Shown: piece by piece, positions 10,347-17,887 of the stretch
Layout: each line of letters opens with the position of its first letter
Numbering within the stretch: position 1 is the stretch's first letter
Assembly: GCA_003427395.1 (NCBI GenBank)
Contig: BFEA01001164.1
Span: 27,398-51,649 of the forward strand
Length of the DNA stretch: 24,252 nucleotides
Source: Chara braunii
Taxonomy: Eukaryota; Streptophyta; Charophyceae; Charales; Characeae
Direction: 5' to 3'
Notes under the pieces: model-generated
The model's input: only the letters and a program-made list of their open reading frames with translations
Database searches by the model: none
Told to the model about the DNA's origin: nothing
Program-made: the position numbers and the translations under genes

Positions 10347-12630
10347 TGTGATACCGGTGTCGAGCGCATCGGCCCCCTCGCGTGCGAGGGCCCTCCCGAC
10401 CGCGTCACGCAGGAGAAACTTAGGCTTTCAACCTTTTAGAGACAACTCGGGGATGACACGGTAACCCGCATTGACCCTTCGCCGCTCCGGCCGAGTGCGT
10501 CAGTTGTACACCCCGCGGTCCCCTACGATAGGATAGGTTCGCGCGGGGCACAACTTACCTTCTTTAATGGGCTGTCACCACCCTTAGGGGCGTATCCCCG
10601 CCGATCTACCGACCCACATGCGAAGGCTTTTATAATGCAATTGCAGAGGTAGGCCGACCGAGGGTGTTTGCTCGTTCGTTGTAGCATAGGTACGCATGGT
10701 TGAACGCCAAAGTGGACCCGAACATCGTCCGTCCCCGGGGCGCTGATCTCCTAGGAATTGGAACGACGTCGGTCGACTAGGACGTGATATTCCAAGCGTA
10801 AGGAAAACTCGATCGATCCTAGTCCCTTCTTTCAAAAACAATTAAGAGTTAATCAACAAAACACTTTCAAAAGAAGACTCGGGTCATCGTAAGTTGACTT
10901 GTCTTCTGAAATCGATACGATCATATATACCACTCGTTCAACCGATAAAAGTCGACCTGACTTCAAACAACACTTATCAACAAGAGATCAAAGCATGACC
11001 TATACACAATGTGACGTTCAAATGACGTCTTACTAAAGTATCTCCACTCTGCCTGTCAGGTAGCTGGGCTGTCATGACTTTTTCGACTTGATGAGATACG
11101 TTGCCAAGTTTTTTCATTCCAACCCACACTAACTGTTAACAAAGAAATGCTGACATTCCAACTTCCAAGCAAAGTTAAGGTGGTATCGCTCTAGTAATGA
11201 CTACGCTTTCACTCTAACTTTGGTGTGAATGTCGTCTGCAAGTAATCCGGTTACCACTACGCAAGTCAGCAACCGACTTGAACAACCAAACACTGGATTC
11301 CCTATTAAAGACGAGGATCCGCTTTCAAATTTGTTGGTTGCTTTTTCCTCCTAACCCTCGTTGACCTTACTGAAAAGCTAGTTATCCAAACCTTGCTTGC
11401 CATATCAACCCTATTGGTCCTCGCTTCTTGTGGCGAGGCCAATCACGACAAGAGTGCCTAGCTGCGCTCTGTTTCAACTTGTAACCATGAACCGAGCTTC
11501 TTATGGTTCAGTTCTCCATGCACGAGTAACCCCTGAAATGACCAGTAAGGGGTATGCTATGACAACTCCCCTTAACGAGAGGCGTTAAGAACTTAAGGCC
11601 CTTTCGTGAGTAGGCGCATGTCCTTTCCCTAGGAGGTGGTCTGGGATACCCCTCGTCCTCGCCTGAGCGAACCTCGGATCTCAGAAGTCGGGCTGGCTCC
11701 ACCACAACAGCGTGGTATCCCCCGACATAAGCGGTCCACTCCGAGTCGATAGTAGGGCCGGCCCCTAAGGCAACGAACCCTCGCTTCAGATGCCTCCTAG
11801 GGAAGGGAAAAACGTCTACCACGGCAGGCAATATGGTCCCTTGTCGCCTGACATCAAGGGTAACTTAGATGAAGAAAAGGGGATCACAGAAGAGAAAGTC
11901 ATTCAGATACTACACGGGCATAGACGGAGGGGGTCATTCGAAAAAGAACGGACGTCCTTTTCAGAAAAAATCTATGTCCAATTGATTTCTTCTTCTTTGT
12001 GTGATTGTTTCGTTTTATTTCGACTACTGACTTCCCATCCCTTCAACATACATGCAAGCGAGAAATAGAAGGCAACCATCCTCGCAATTACTTTCATTAA
12101 CATGAATAGGTTCCTCTTTTTCAGACATCCTTCTACCTACCTGCACATCAGATCAAACAACAATTTCAAAAGAAGACAATGCAATCCCAAACTCACGTCA
12201 GTCTTCCATTCGCACACGTAAACACACATCTCCTCTACCTTTTCAATGAACGTTCAAAGAACAGGGTCAAGCAAGTGCGGGTTCACATAGGTGTGAAGGG
12301 TCTGAGTCAAACTGACCTTGAGTGAAGTTGAAGAGACAGCCCACTCAAGAAGACCTTGTAAAATCACACTCCAGAGAAGACAATCGTCACAACAAGTCAC
12401 CCGCAAAGCGGTCCACACCACTCCCTAGAGCGATAGCTTGCCGCGACACCCTCTCAATACACAATCATCTCCGAGTAATCTAATGGCGTCTCAGCGTCGC
12501 CGTCACGCACCCCTAATTTCACTGCGCCACTACGACGTCGCACTCACACCACTCTCAAGCGCACTACCACTTTGCGATACCTTCCCTGTGCCAATGCCCA
12601 GTCGCCTCTTAATATAGACAGTGCAAGAAT
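10347..12630. other. Gene-free DNA within the insertion
   Basis: No frame here looks like a protein. The left 450 bp are GC-rich with a hairpin (GGCCCCCTCGCG..CGAGGGCC, about 10372-10394). Further right the DNA is AT-richer, with small hairpins such as CTTAACG/CGTTAAG near 11571-11590. TTTCAAAAGAAGAC occurs twice (about 10863 and 12161). The small open frames at 11508-11831 (-) and 11790-12068 (+) resemble nothing I know. Confidence 0.5.
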
Positions 12631-13263
12631 ACTGCCGCCTCCGCCGTGAGAAACCGGCAGCTTCCGCACCACTACTATTAAAACCAGTGTTGTTGCCACA
12701 AGAAATTCGGCAGCACTTCCGCACCACTACCGTCAAACCCTCGCTGTCGCCGCAAAATTTCGGTAGCGCTTCCGCGTCACTGCCTAGAATGCACTGTCGC
12801 CGCCGCAAAAAAAAGGCAGTGCTTCCACGACACCGTCAAAAAGCCTCGCCGTTGCCGTGCCAAAGAGGCAGAGTCTCCCCTGCACCGTTTGCCGAAGACT
12901 TGCCGCCGCTGTGCAAAACGGGCAGAGTTTCCCCTGCACCGCTTGCTAAAAAATTTGTTGTCGTCGTGCAAAACGGGCAGAGTTTCCCCTGCACCACTTG
13001 CTGAANNNNNNNNNNNNNNNNNNNNNNNNNNNNNNNNNNNNNNNNNNNNNNNNNNNNNNNNNNNNNNNNNNNNNNNNNNNNNNNNNNNNNNNNNNNNNNN
13101 NNNNNNNNNNNNNNNNNNNNNNNNNNNNNNNNNNNNNNNNNNNNNNNNNNNNNNNCGCCGTGCAAAACGGGCAGAGTTTCCCCTGCACCGCTTCCTGAAA
13201 AACCTGCCATCGTCGTGCAAAACGGGCAGAGTTTCCCCTGCACCGCTTGCCGAAAAACCTGCC
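12631..13263. repeat. Minisatellite, unit about 54-55 bp
   Basis: Units carry GTGCAAAACGGGCAGAG, then TTTCCCCTGCACCGCTTGC and a variable GAAAAACCTGCC segment. Anchors at 12857, 12911, 12966, 13160 and 13215 give spacings of 54, 55, (gap) and 55. Units left of 12850 are much more diverged (GCAAAATTTCGGTAGCGCTTCC type), while those on the right are nearly identical, so homogenisation is recent at the right end. The 55-bp period breaks any reading frame, arguing against coding. Confidence 0.85.
13006..13155. other. Assembly gap of 150 N inside the minisatellite
   Basis: All bases are N. The surrounding anchors are 194 nt apart, about 3.5 units, so the gap length does not keep the repeat in phase. 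It is probably an estimate rather than a measured length. Confidence 0.95.
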
Positions 13264-13500
13264 ACGAACAGCAGCACCTGTGCTGGCACCCCGCAACACG
13301 GTGGCTATGGCAGCCTCACCTCGCTGAGGTGGCGGCTATGGCTGTGTTTCACAACTATGGCCACCTCCAACAATCCTCCTCCCTCACTTGCAGACTCCCA
13401 CTTCACTCCTCCTCTCGCTCACTACCCCTCAGCACCTTGGCAGCATAACACTGCTCTCCACTCCACACTCAATCAGAATGTGGGCAGCACCTCAACTGAG
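13264..13500 (-). other. LTR-like leader between TATA box and minisatellite
   Basis: Non-coding sequence downstream of the TATA box on the minus strand, where the R/U5 part of an LTR transcript would lie. It contains a small perfect inverted repeat, GCCTCACCTCGCTGAGGTGGC-like, around 13310-13335. No gene is seen. Confidence 0.35.
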
Positions 13501-13524
13501 TGAGGATGATGTTGGCCAGCCCTG

Positions 13525-13532
13525 CTTTTATA
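13525..13532 (-). promoter_or_regulatory. TATA box of the LTR-like U3
   Basis: TATAAAAG on the minus strand in the context AAGCTATAAAAGCAGGG, about 300 nt inside the proposed LTR start at 13831. That is a normal U3 position. Transcription would start near 13500 and run toward lower coordinates. Confidence 0.5.
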
Positions 13533-13831
13533 GCTTGGCTGGAGTGGTGGACAGCCACTTGAGGCTCATCCAAAAACAACGGGGCTGAGCCTAGCCCTTG
13601 ATCTGAACTTCGATCGAGGGCTGGAAATCTTGATGTTCTACTAGGAACATCAAGTCCCAGGCTTTGGCAATGCACCCGGCCGCCACCCCCGGCCAGGTGC
13701 AATTGCAAATGGTTTAACCCAACCATCTGCAACATTCTGTTGAACTGAACAGACTGTTGTCACCTCTGCATCCAGAGGCTTCCAAGGCCCGAACCTGGCC
13801 TACGACCACGACCATGTTCGCGGCCGTGACA

Positions 13832-13868
13832 TTTCTCCTCCCTCTTTCTCTTCTTTTCTTTTCTTCTT
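13832..13868 (-). promoter_or_regulatory. Polypurine tract next to the LTR start
   Basis: On the minus strand, a run of about 37 nt composed only of A and G apart from its last three bases next to TGTCAC, ending GGGAGGAGAAA. In LTR retrotransposons such a tract primes plus-strand DNA synthesis and sits immediately 5' of the 3' LTR, which is the geometry here. Confidence 0.5.
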
Positions 13869-13877
13869 AAAATTTCG

Positions 13878-13974
13878 TTGGCCTACCCAACGGTCACGTT
13901 CAGCTCGTGAGACCCCCACGAACTGCTGTAATACAAACCCGAGTTCGATCCCATATGGGATCAAAAAAAAAAAA
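13878..13974 (+). mobile_element. Possible tRNA-derived SINE fragment, plus strand
   Basis: B-box-like GAGTTCGATCC at 13941-13951, a weak A-box-like TTCAGCTCGTGAG at about 13899-13911, and an A-tract right after (13963-13974). The piece is short, and the A box is poor. It lies tail to tail with the better SINE on the minus strand. Confidence 0.3.
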
Positions 13975-13975
13975 A

Positions 13976-14212
13976 TTATTATTTTTTTTTACCATTTCTC
14001 GATTTATGCGTGTCATCCTTCTGCAGGGGCCATGCTGATTCACGCGCGCCAGATCTGGGTCGCGCGATTTCCACGATCGGACGACCAAATCTGGTCGCGC
14101 TGTCAGCAATGGCAATGGCTAGCCTGGTAGGTGCCTGCGGCCGGGCTCGATCCCAGTATCTGCTGGGCAAAAGTCTGGCGGCAGTACCTACTGGGCTAGC
14201 TCCTTCTCACAT
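13976..14212 (-). mobile_element. SINE with tRNA-Lys-like head
   Basis: On the minus strand: A box TAGCCCAGTAGGTA (14198-14185), CAGACTTTTG (14177-14168) resembling the anticodon arm of tRNA-Lys(UUU), and B box TGGGATCGAGCCCGG (about 14155-14141), at tRNA-like spacing. A body of about 150 bp follows, ending GATAAATCGAGAAATGG-like sequence and an A-rich tail. The last 25 bases before the tail recur at 23795-23820 before another A-tract, so the 3' end is a family feature. This is a non-autonomous element, and no tRNA fold is intact. Confidence 0.65.
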
Positions 14213-14271
14213 AAGGAGAGGAGCTGCCCTTCTATTTGAAGAGCATCAGCCCAGCAGGGCCCCCACCCAGC

Positions 14272-14309
14272 GCTTAGCAGGCCCTGCCTGCTAACAGGGC
14301 CTGCTAAGC
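14272..14309. repeat. Perfect hairpin, 15-bp arms and 8-nt loop
   Basis: GCTTAGCAGGCCCTG (14272-14286) and its exact reverse complement (14295-14309) flank CCTGCTAA. It lies just upstream of the SINE, in GC-rich non-coding DNA. It could be a foldback remnant. No T-run follows, so it is not a bacterial-type terminator. Confidence 0.7.
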
Positions 14310-14851
14310 CCGCTTGCTACCACGGCTGGCTGGCTGGGTTGGCGGCTGATGACCTTAGCAGCCGCCCCACTCAACTGGCCCTAATGTCATCACCCCGACC
14401 CTTAGCGCAAAAAGCCCCGCGGACCCTAAAAAAATTCCTATTCCTTCACGCTGCGGTCCCAACCTCGTCGCAGCGACCCCTTTTTAGCCTACTTAGACCC
14501 TGAATCGCGCGGGTTAGCAGCCGCGCGACATTATTTTAGGTAGACTAGGTCTAGCTTTAGTCTTTCCATGACTGCATACTACCACGGCCTCGTCGGGAAC
14601 CACGGACGACGAGTCATACCGATGACTCCCGCTGTTTCGATCGAACGTCAATGACGTCTCACGTCAACGACGTCAAGCTTTAGGTCTCTCAATTATAGGG
14701 TTGGTCCGAATAACTTTGGCAACGTCAACCTCATCAAGTCTCCCAATCCAAAAAAAGGTCGGGTAGTGTCTAACCTTGAAAAACTCGTGCAGAAACCCTC
14801 ACAGGGGTTTTTGTCCCGACACCGGATCTCCACCTTGTTGTCACCTGCGCC
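14310..14851. other. GC-rich gene-free stretch, right part of insertion
   Basis: No coding frame is recognisable. It contains a 16-bp tandem duplication at 14645-14676 (ACGTCAATGACGTCTC, then ACGTCAACGACGTCAA) and a small inverted repeat around 14791-14812 (AAACCCTC/GGGGTTT). Its junction with LINE-BC lies near 14850-14880. Confidence 0.4.
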
Positions 14852-14878
14852 CTGCATGGGGGGTGATCCCACTAGCAA
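14852..14878 (+). repeat. Copy of the foldback-element terminal motif
   Basis: CTGCAT, GGGGGGTGATCCCACTAGCAA matches 131-156 at 24 of 27 aligned positions and shares TCCCACTAGCA with both full foldback copies. It sits where LINE-BC ORF1 homology fades, so it may mark one edge of an insertion or a foldback relic. Confidence 0.45.
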
Positions 14879-16492
14879 TCCACCAGATGACTCCTTGTTT
14901 ATCTGCATAATCATCGGTTGCTGCTGGCCTCGACGGGAGATGGAACTTGCCAGGACCCCTGAAGACTGTGCTTGGGGAACAAACGAACTGTTCAGATGTA
15001 GATCCGATGCGACTGTCATGAGGACCTATTGCCGGTTGATCTATAGTCGGGATCATAACCTAATGGAGCAGAATTGAAACCTGGGTTGATGACGAGGCTC
15101 CTGGTATCCCCGCGGACATGCAGGGGGAGGCCTGGTTTCCCCATGTACCTCCATTTACGAGGCTGCTGGGGGCTGAAAAGTGAGCGGAGGTACCATATCC
15201 AGAAGCATAATTCTGAGCTTGTCCTCCTCCCAAACCTTGCTGCATTGATGATGATGCAAAGGAGGGTCTGGACAACGTCGATTGCATGGGAGGCTGCTGG
15301 TGTAGTGGTAGATGTTGTTGCCGTTGCTCCTGTGGCGCTTGATCCTGTTGTCGCGTGTTATGATGAGGAGAGTGTTCAGGCAATAGCCGTTGCTAGGATT
15401 GATGGTTTCTTGCTTGGCGATGTTGGGTCCCTTGTCCCCATCCCTCACGGGAGACTCCTCCCCCAAACGAAGCCGAGTGATTACCCTGAGCTTGGATCAG
15501 GGGCTGACCCCCTGAAGAGGACGGCGGTTGGGATGCGGGCGGTGGTGGTGATGGTGATGATGGTGTGTGTGGGGGTGGGGGGGGGGCGGGCCCTGGGAAG
15601 GGTCCTGACCCCTTCCTCCCCCCCTTCCTCTTCCACCTCGGCCTCCTCGCCCTCCCCTACCCCCTCGCCCTCTCCTCCGTCCAGCAGGCATTTCCTCGTT
15701 ATAGCGAGGGCATCTTGGATCGTCTTCAGTATGAAACCACCACAAGCATTTGTTGCAGAAGGGAGACTCCTGCGTGGCTATCCTGATCTCCAGATCTGCG
15801 TCGTCCTTGCTACGAACATAGATCCAATCTCTGTATGAGTCCCTTACTCCCGGCTCACAATCTATTTTTACATTCCCCAGCGAAGGCTCATCCTCCTTCT
15901 TGTCTGGCGGGTGCATCATGAACACCTTTCCAAAGTTGCGCTCCACAACTCTCTACAGCAGGAACATCACCACCAGCGGGACCCGTTAGGCGATCAATCT
16001 GAAACGTAAAGCCTGCTCCTGGTTTGTCATATCATCCAGCTCAGCGCGCGTCATCCATGGGATCTCCGCAGTGCCAAGGTTCGTCATCCACCGGGCAATC
16101 TCCGGAGACCTTGCTACGTATGACATAACATTAGGACCTTCCTCATGCGTTCTTCCTCTCTTCACCGACGGATTTCTTGCCGGATCCCGATACCATCCAT
16201 CTTCGTAAATACGGATCAGTTGCTCCCCTAGTGATAGACTAAGGGTCTGATCCTTCGCTTGGAAGATGATGATAATCGTCCTCTCCTTCAACCAGTTAAT
16301 AATTAAATCGTCGATATCGTCATCCAGGATGAAGAGGACATAGTCATCGTGGAGTTCTGCCCTCTCTATCTCTCTCCCGATATTGTCTGGAAAAATTCCA
16401 TCATCGTAGCATTTCTCCATTAAACTCCTGATCCTCGCGGTCCCTTCGTCTGACATGCGTGGTCTTTGCGGTAAAGCCTGTGCCTCCGCCAT
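14879..16492 (-). pseudogene. LINE-BC ORF1, N-terminal half
   Basis: ORF1 (gag-like) begins at ATG 16492 in a good context (CACCATGG). The segment 16492-15988 aligns with LINE-D (CYDDGIFP, WLKERTIIIIF, QLIRIYEDGWYRDP, HEEGPNVMSYVAR). A TAA at 15988-15986 and a TAG shortly after lie in the same frame, which continues RVPLVVMF, MMHPPDKK, GNVKIDC, then the knuckle CNKCLWWFHTEDDPRC (CX2CX4HX6C, about 15763-15716) and a long Arg/Gly tract. A His run follows. The frame shifts near 15500 into a Gln/Ser-rich disordered region down to about 14900. Such proteins bind the element RNA. The copy is dead. Confidence 0.8.
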
Positions 16493-16870
16493 GGTGACCC
16501 AGCGGGAGAAAAGTTTTCTTCCTTCGTCCTCTTCTGAACGTACCCTTGACTCGCGCGCTTCTTGAGTGCCACGTCACGACTCTTTGTTACTCTCTAAATG
16601 GTGAAAACATGTGTCTCTGGCCACCGTCCTCGCCTCCCCTCCCACCCAAAGTTGGGGGTTGGCTGCCGGCATAGCCGTCGCAGCGAAGGTTGGTCAAGTT
16701 CTCATCGCATCCGCAACGTGCAGACCGTGTGAGTCGATAGTATCGGTTCTGCCGAACCGATAGCGCTAGGCCGGAGCGCGCTTGCACCCGCGCCTAGCGC
16801 TTGCCGAACCGATAGCGCTAGGCGCTTGCACCCGCGCCTAGCGCCCGCTCATCCATCCCGGTTTCTTTCC
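16493..16870 (-). promoter_or_regulatory. LINE-BC 5' UTR
   Basis: Non-coding region between the element's 5' end at 16870 and the ORF1 start. An internal promoter would be expected here in a LINE, but I see no clear box. The outer half holds the duplicated GC-rich hairpins listed separately. Confidence 0.6.
16742..16847. repeat. Duplicated GC-rich hairpin units in LINE-BC 5' UTR
   Basis: Two direct units, 16751-16802 and 16803-16847, each GCCGAACCGATAGCGCTAGG, then CTTGCACCCGCGCCTAGCGC, differing by an 8-base indel. Within each, GCGCTAGGC pairs with GCCTAGCGC. A further inverted repeat, TATCGGTTC/GAACCGATA, spans 16741-16762. The structures are strong and lie at the start of the LINE RNA. 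Confidence 0.7.
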
Positions 16871-16883
16871 GTAGTAACTTCTT
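16871..16883 (+). repeat. Target-site duplication of LINE-BC, right copy
   Basis: Identical to 4847-4859. It abuts the 5' end of LINE-BC, as expected. Confidence 0.85.
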
Positions 16884-17094
16884 CCAATCTGTAGCTTCCT
16901 TGGAGATCTTATAGTTTTGCAGGTCAATGTTTTGGTTGAATTCTATTTTTTTTGGAGAGCATTTCGGATGAGTTATTTGGAGCAGCTAGTTTGGTAGTCG
17001 AGCTTGGCTCGTAAGCGAAACTGGTTGAGGCTGCCAGGACAACTCCGGGGGTGAATTGTGAGGTCCCCGGCCTCGTCCAAATATTTTTGCAATA
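16884..17094 (+). other. LINE-A 3' UTR, second piece
   Basis: Lies between the LINE-BC and LINE-D insertions. The block TGTGAGGTCCCCGGCCTC at about 17057-17074 matches TGTGAGGACCCGGCCTC in the LINE-BC 3' UTR close to its poly(A), so this is the penultimate part of a LINE 3' end. No gene is present. Confidence 0.7.
17088..17094 (+). repeat. Target-site duplication of LINE-D, left copy
   Basis: TGCAATA, repeated at 23007-23013 after the LINE-D A-rich tail. It is only 7 bp, but it joins two LINE-A 3' UTR segments into an order matching LINE-BC. Confidence 0.7.
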
Positions 17095-17887
17095 GAAGAA
17101 TGAAAGAAAACGAGTGGGGAGGGCGCTTGCGGCCGACGCGGAGCGTTTTGTCGTAGCGCACCAGTTCAGGGGAGCCGGTCTCGTCTGCCAGCAGCTCGGC
17201 ACGCGGCCGAAGGAAGTGGCCATCGCCCACCGTCCTGCCCATCACTATTGCTAGGCAAACTCGCCTATTCTAGGTAGGGGGGATATGGAGGCGTCTGACG
17301 AGCCAGATCAGCTATTCAACCATTGAGTGAGAACAAAGTGTACCTGGACAGGCGTACTCACCCTGTCCGTGATGCGTAATAAGCATGACCAGACTTTTGC
17401 TCACCCTGGTGGTCGAACTATTAGGGCAGGAAGTTGCCGAAGTCAGCGCTATCGTCTCCAACGACACAACGACAACGTGGGAAGGTCGACGGCAGGTAAC
17501 CCCGGTCTGAATCCTCCTCTAAAGTCTACCCCATCTCCCTACTCCATCCAACTCCTTACACTCGCTACCATACCCTTTCTCTGATGCCAACCTCTGGAAC
17601 CCTTGTGTCTCACCAATTCACGTAAATCAATTGTTAATTGGATAGCACAAGGTCTTTCGCTAATCTAGCCTCCCCCCTCCTTATTTTCTCTTCACTAGGA
17701 CACGACTCACACACACAGTCGTTATCGGCTTATTCCTCGTCACATACTCCTCCTTCGTAGTCTTCGCCTCTGTCATGCTTTTCACCGATACCTCCTTGTA
17801 CTGGATCTTCTGACATCACTCTACCAACCATTATAACTTCTCTCTGCCAATCCGTTGACACAGACCGTAATCCCGGCTGACTCGAAC
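17095..17887 (+). promoter_or_regulatory. LINE-D 5' UTR
   Basis: Non-coding, 793 bp, pyrimidine-rich toward ORF1. At 17388-17428 it carries CCAGACTTTTGCTCA, then GGTGGTCGAAC, which resembles the anticodon-to-B-box part of the tRNA-Lys-like SINE at 13976-14212. No good A box precedes it. It may be a SINE relic captured in the UTR or chance. Promoter function is inferred from position only. Confidence 0.45.

Larger units (their letters stand above)
10347..13831 (-). mobile_element. Candidate LTR (3' LTR by polypurine tract), minus strand
   Basis: On the minus strand the unit opens TGTCACGGCCGCG at 13831 directly after a 37-nt polypurine tract. It has a TATAAAAG box about 300 nt inside and could end ...CGGTATCACA at 10347, exactly where LINE sequence resumes. 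TGT...ACA ends plus an adjoining purine tract are classic for a 3' LTR. A length of about 3.5 kb is long, part of it being a minisatellite. No gag or pol and no second LTR are present, so this is a remnant at best. The start is better supported than the end. Confidence 0.5.
10347..14880. mobile_element. Composite insertion splitting LINE-BC ORF1
   Basis: LINE homology ends at 10346 and resumes at about 14880. The left edge starts TGTGATACCGGTGTCG. Read on the minus strand it ends GGTATCACA, as an LTR ending in CA would. Near the right edge the 9-mer CGACACCGG (14817-14825) is the inverse of 10354-10362, a possible terminal repeat. The contents are an LTR-like unit, SINE-like pieces and GC-rich DNA, so more than one event is likely. 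No convincing TSD was found and the right edge is uncertain by tens of bases. Confidence 0.6.
4858..16870 (-). mobile_element. LINE-BC, full-length LINE with insertion in ORF1
   Basis: The whole element lies on the minus strand, 5' end at 16870 and poly(A) at 4877-4858. Order: 5' UTR 16870-16493, ORF1 N-terminal half 16492-about 14880, foreign insertion about 14880-10347, ORF1 C-terminal half 10346-9493, ORF2 9496-5396, 3' UTR 5395-4878, tail. The two ORF1 halves sum to about 2,477 nt, against about 2,458 nt for LINE-D ORF1 after discounting a 50-bp duplication, so the halves belong together. The first bases (GGAAAGAAACCG) resemble the 5' end of LINE-D (GAATGAAAGAAAACG), suggesting a complete 5' end. 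Native length is about 7.5 kb. Stops and frameshifts make it inactive. Confidence 0.85.

Noticed and set aside
11508-12068. Two overlapping open frames, 107 codons (-) and 92 codons (+)
   Set aside because: No motif, no homologue that I recognise, and overlapping on opposite strands in gene-free DNA.
12857-13263. CRISPR-like array
   Set aside because: The units are contiguous with no unique spacers, and the context is eukaryotic; it is a minisatellite.
12777-13503. Open frames across the minisatellite on both strands
   Set aside because: They run through 150 N and a 55-bp repeat that changes frame each unit, so their length is meaningless.
15143-15148. TGTAC as the partner of TGTAC at 10342-10346, a 5-bp TSD of the insertion
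   Set aside because: A 5-mer is expected by chance in a kilobase, and it would cut LINE-BC ORF1 well before homology fades.
15074-15838. 254-codon open frame on the plus strand
   Set aside because: Antisense to LINE-BC ORF1, whose minus-strand frame aligns with LINE-D. The long frame is a by-product of GC- and repeat-rich sequence.
16924-17245. Minus-strand frames with protein-like stretches (about 90-99 codons)
   Set aside because: They cross the LINE-A/LINE-D junction at 17094/17095 and match nothing I recognise.
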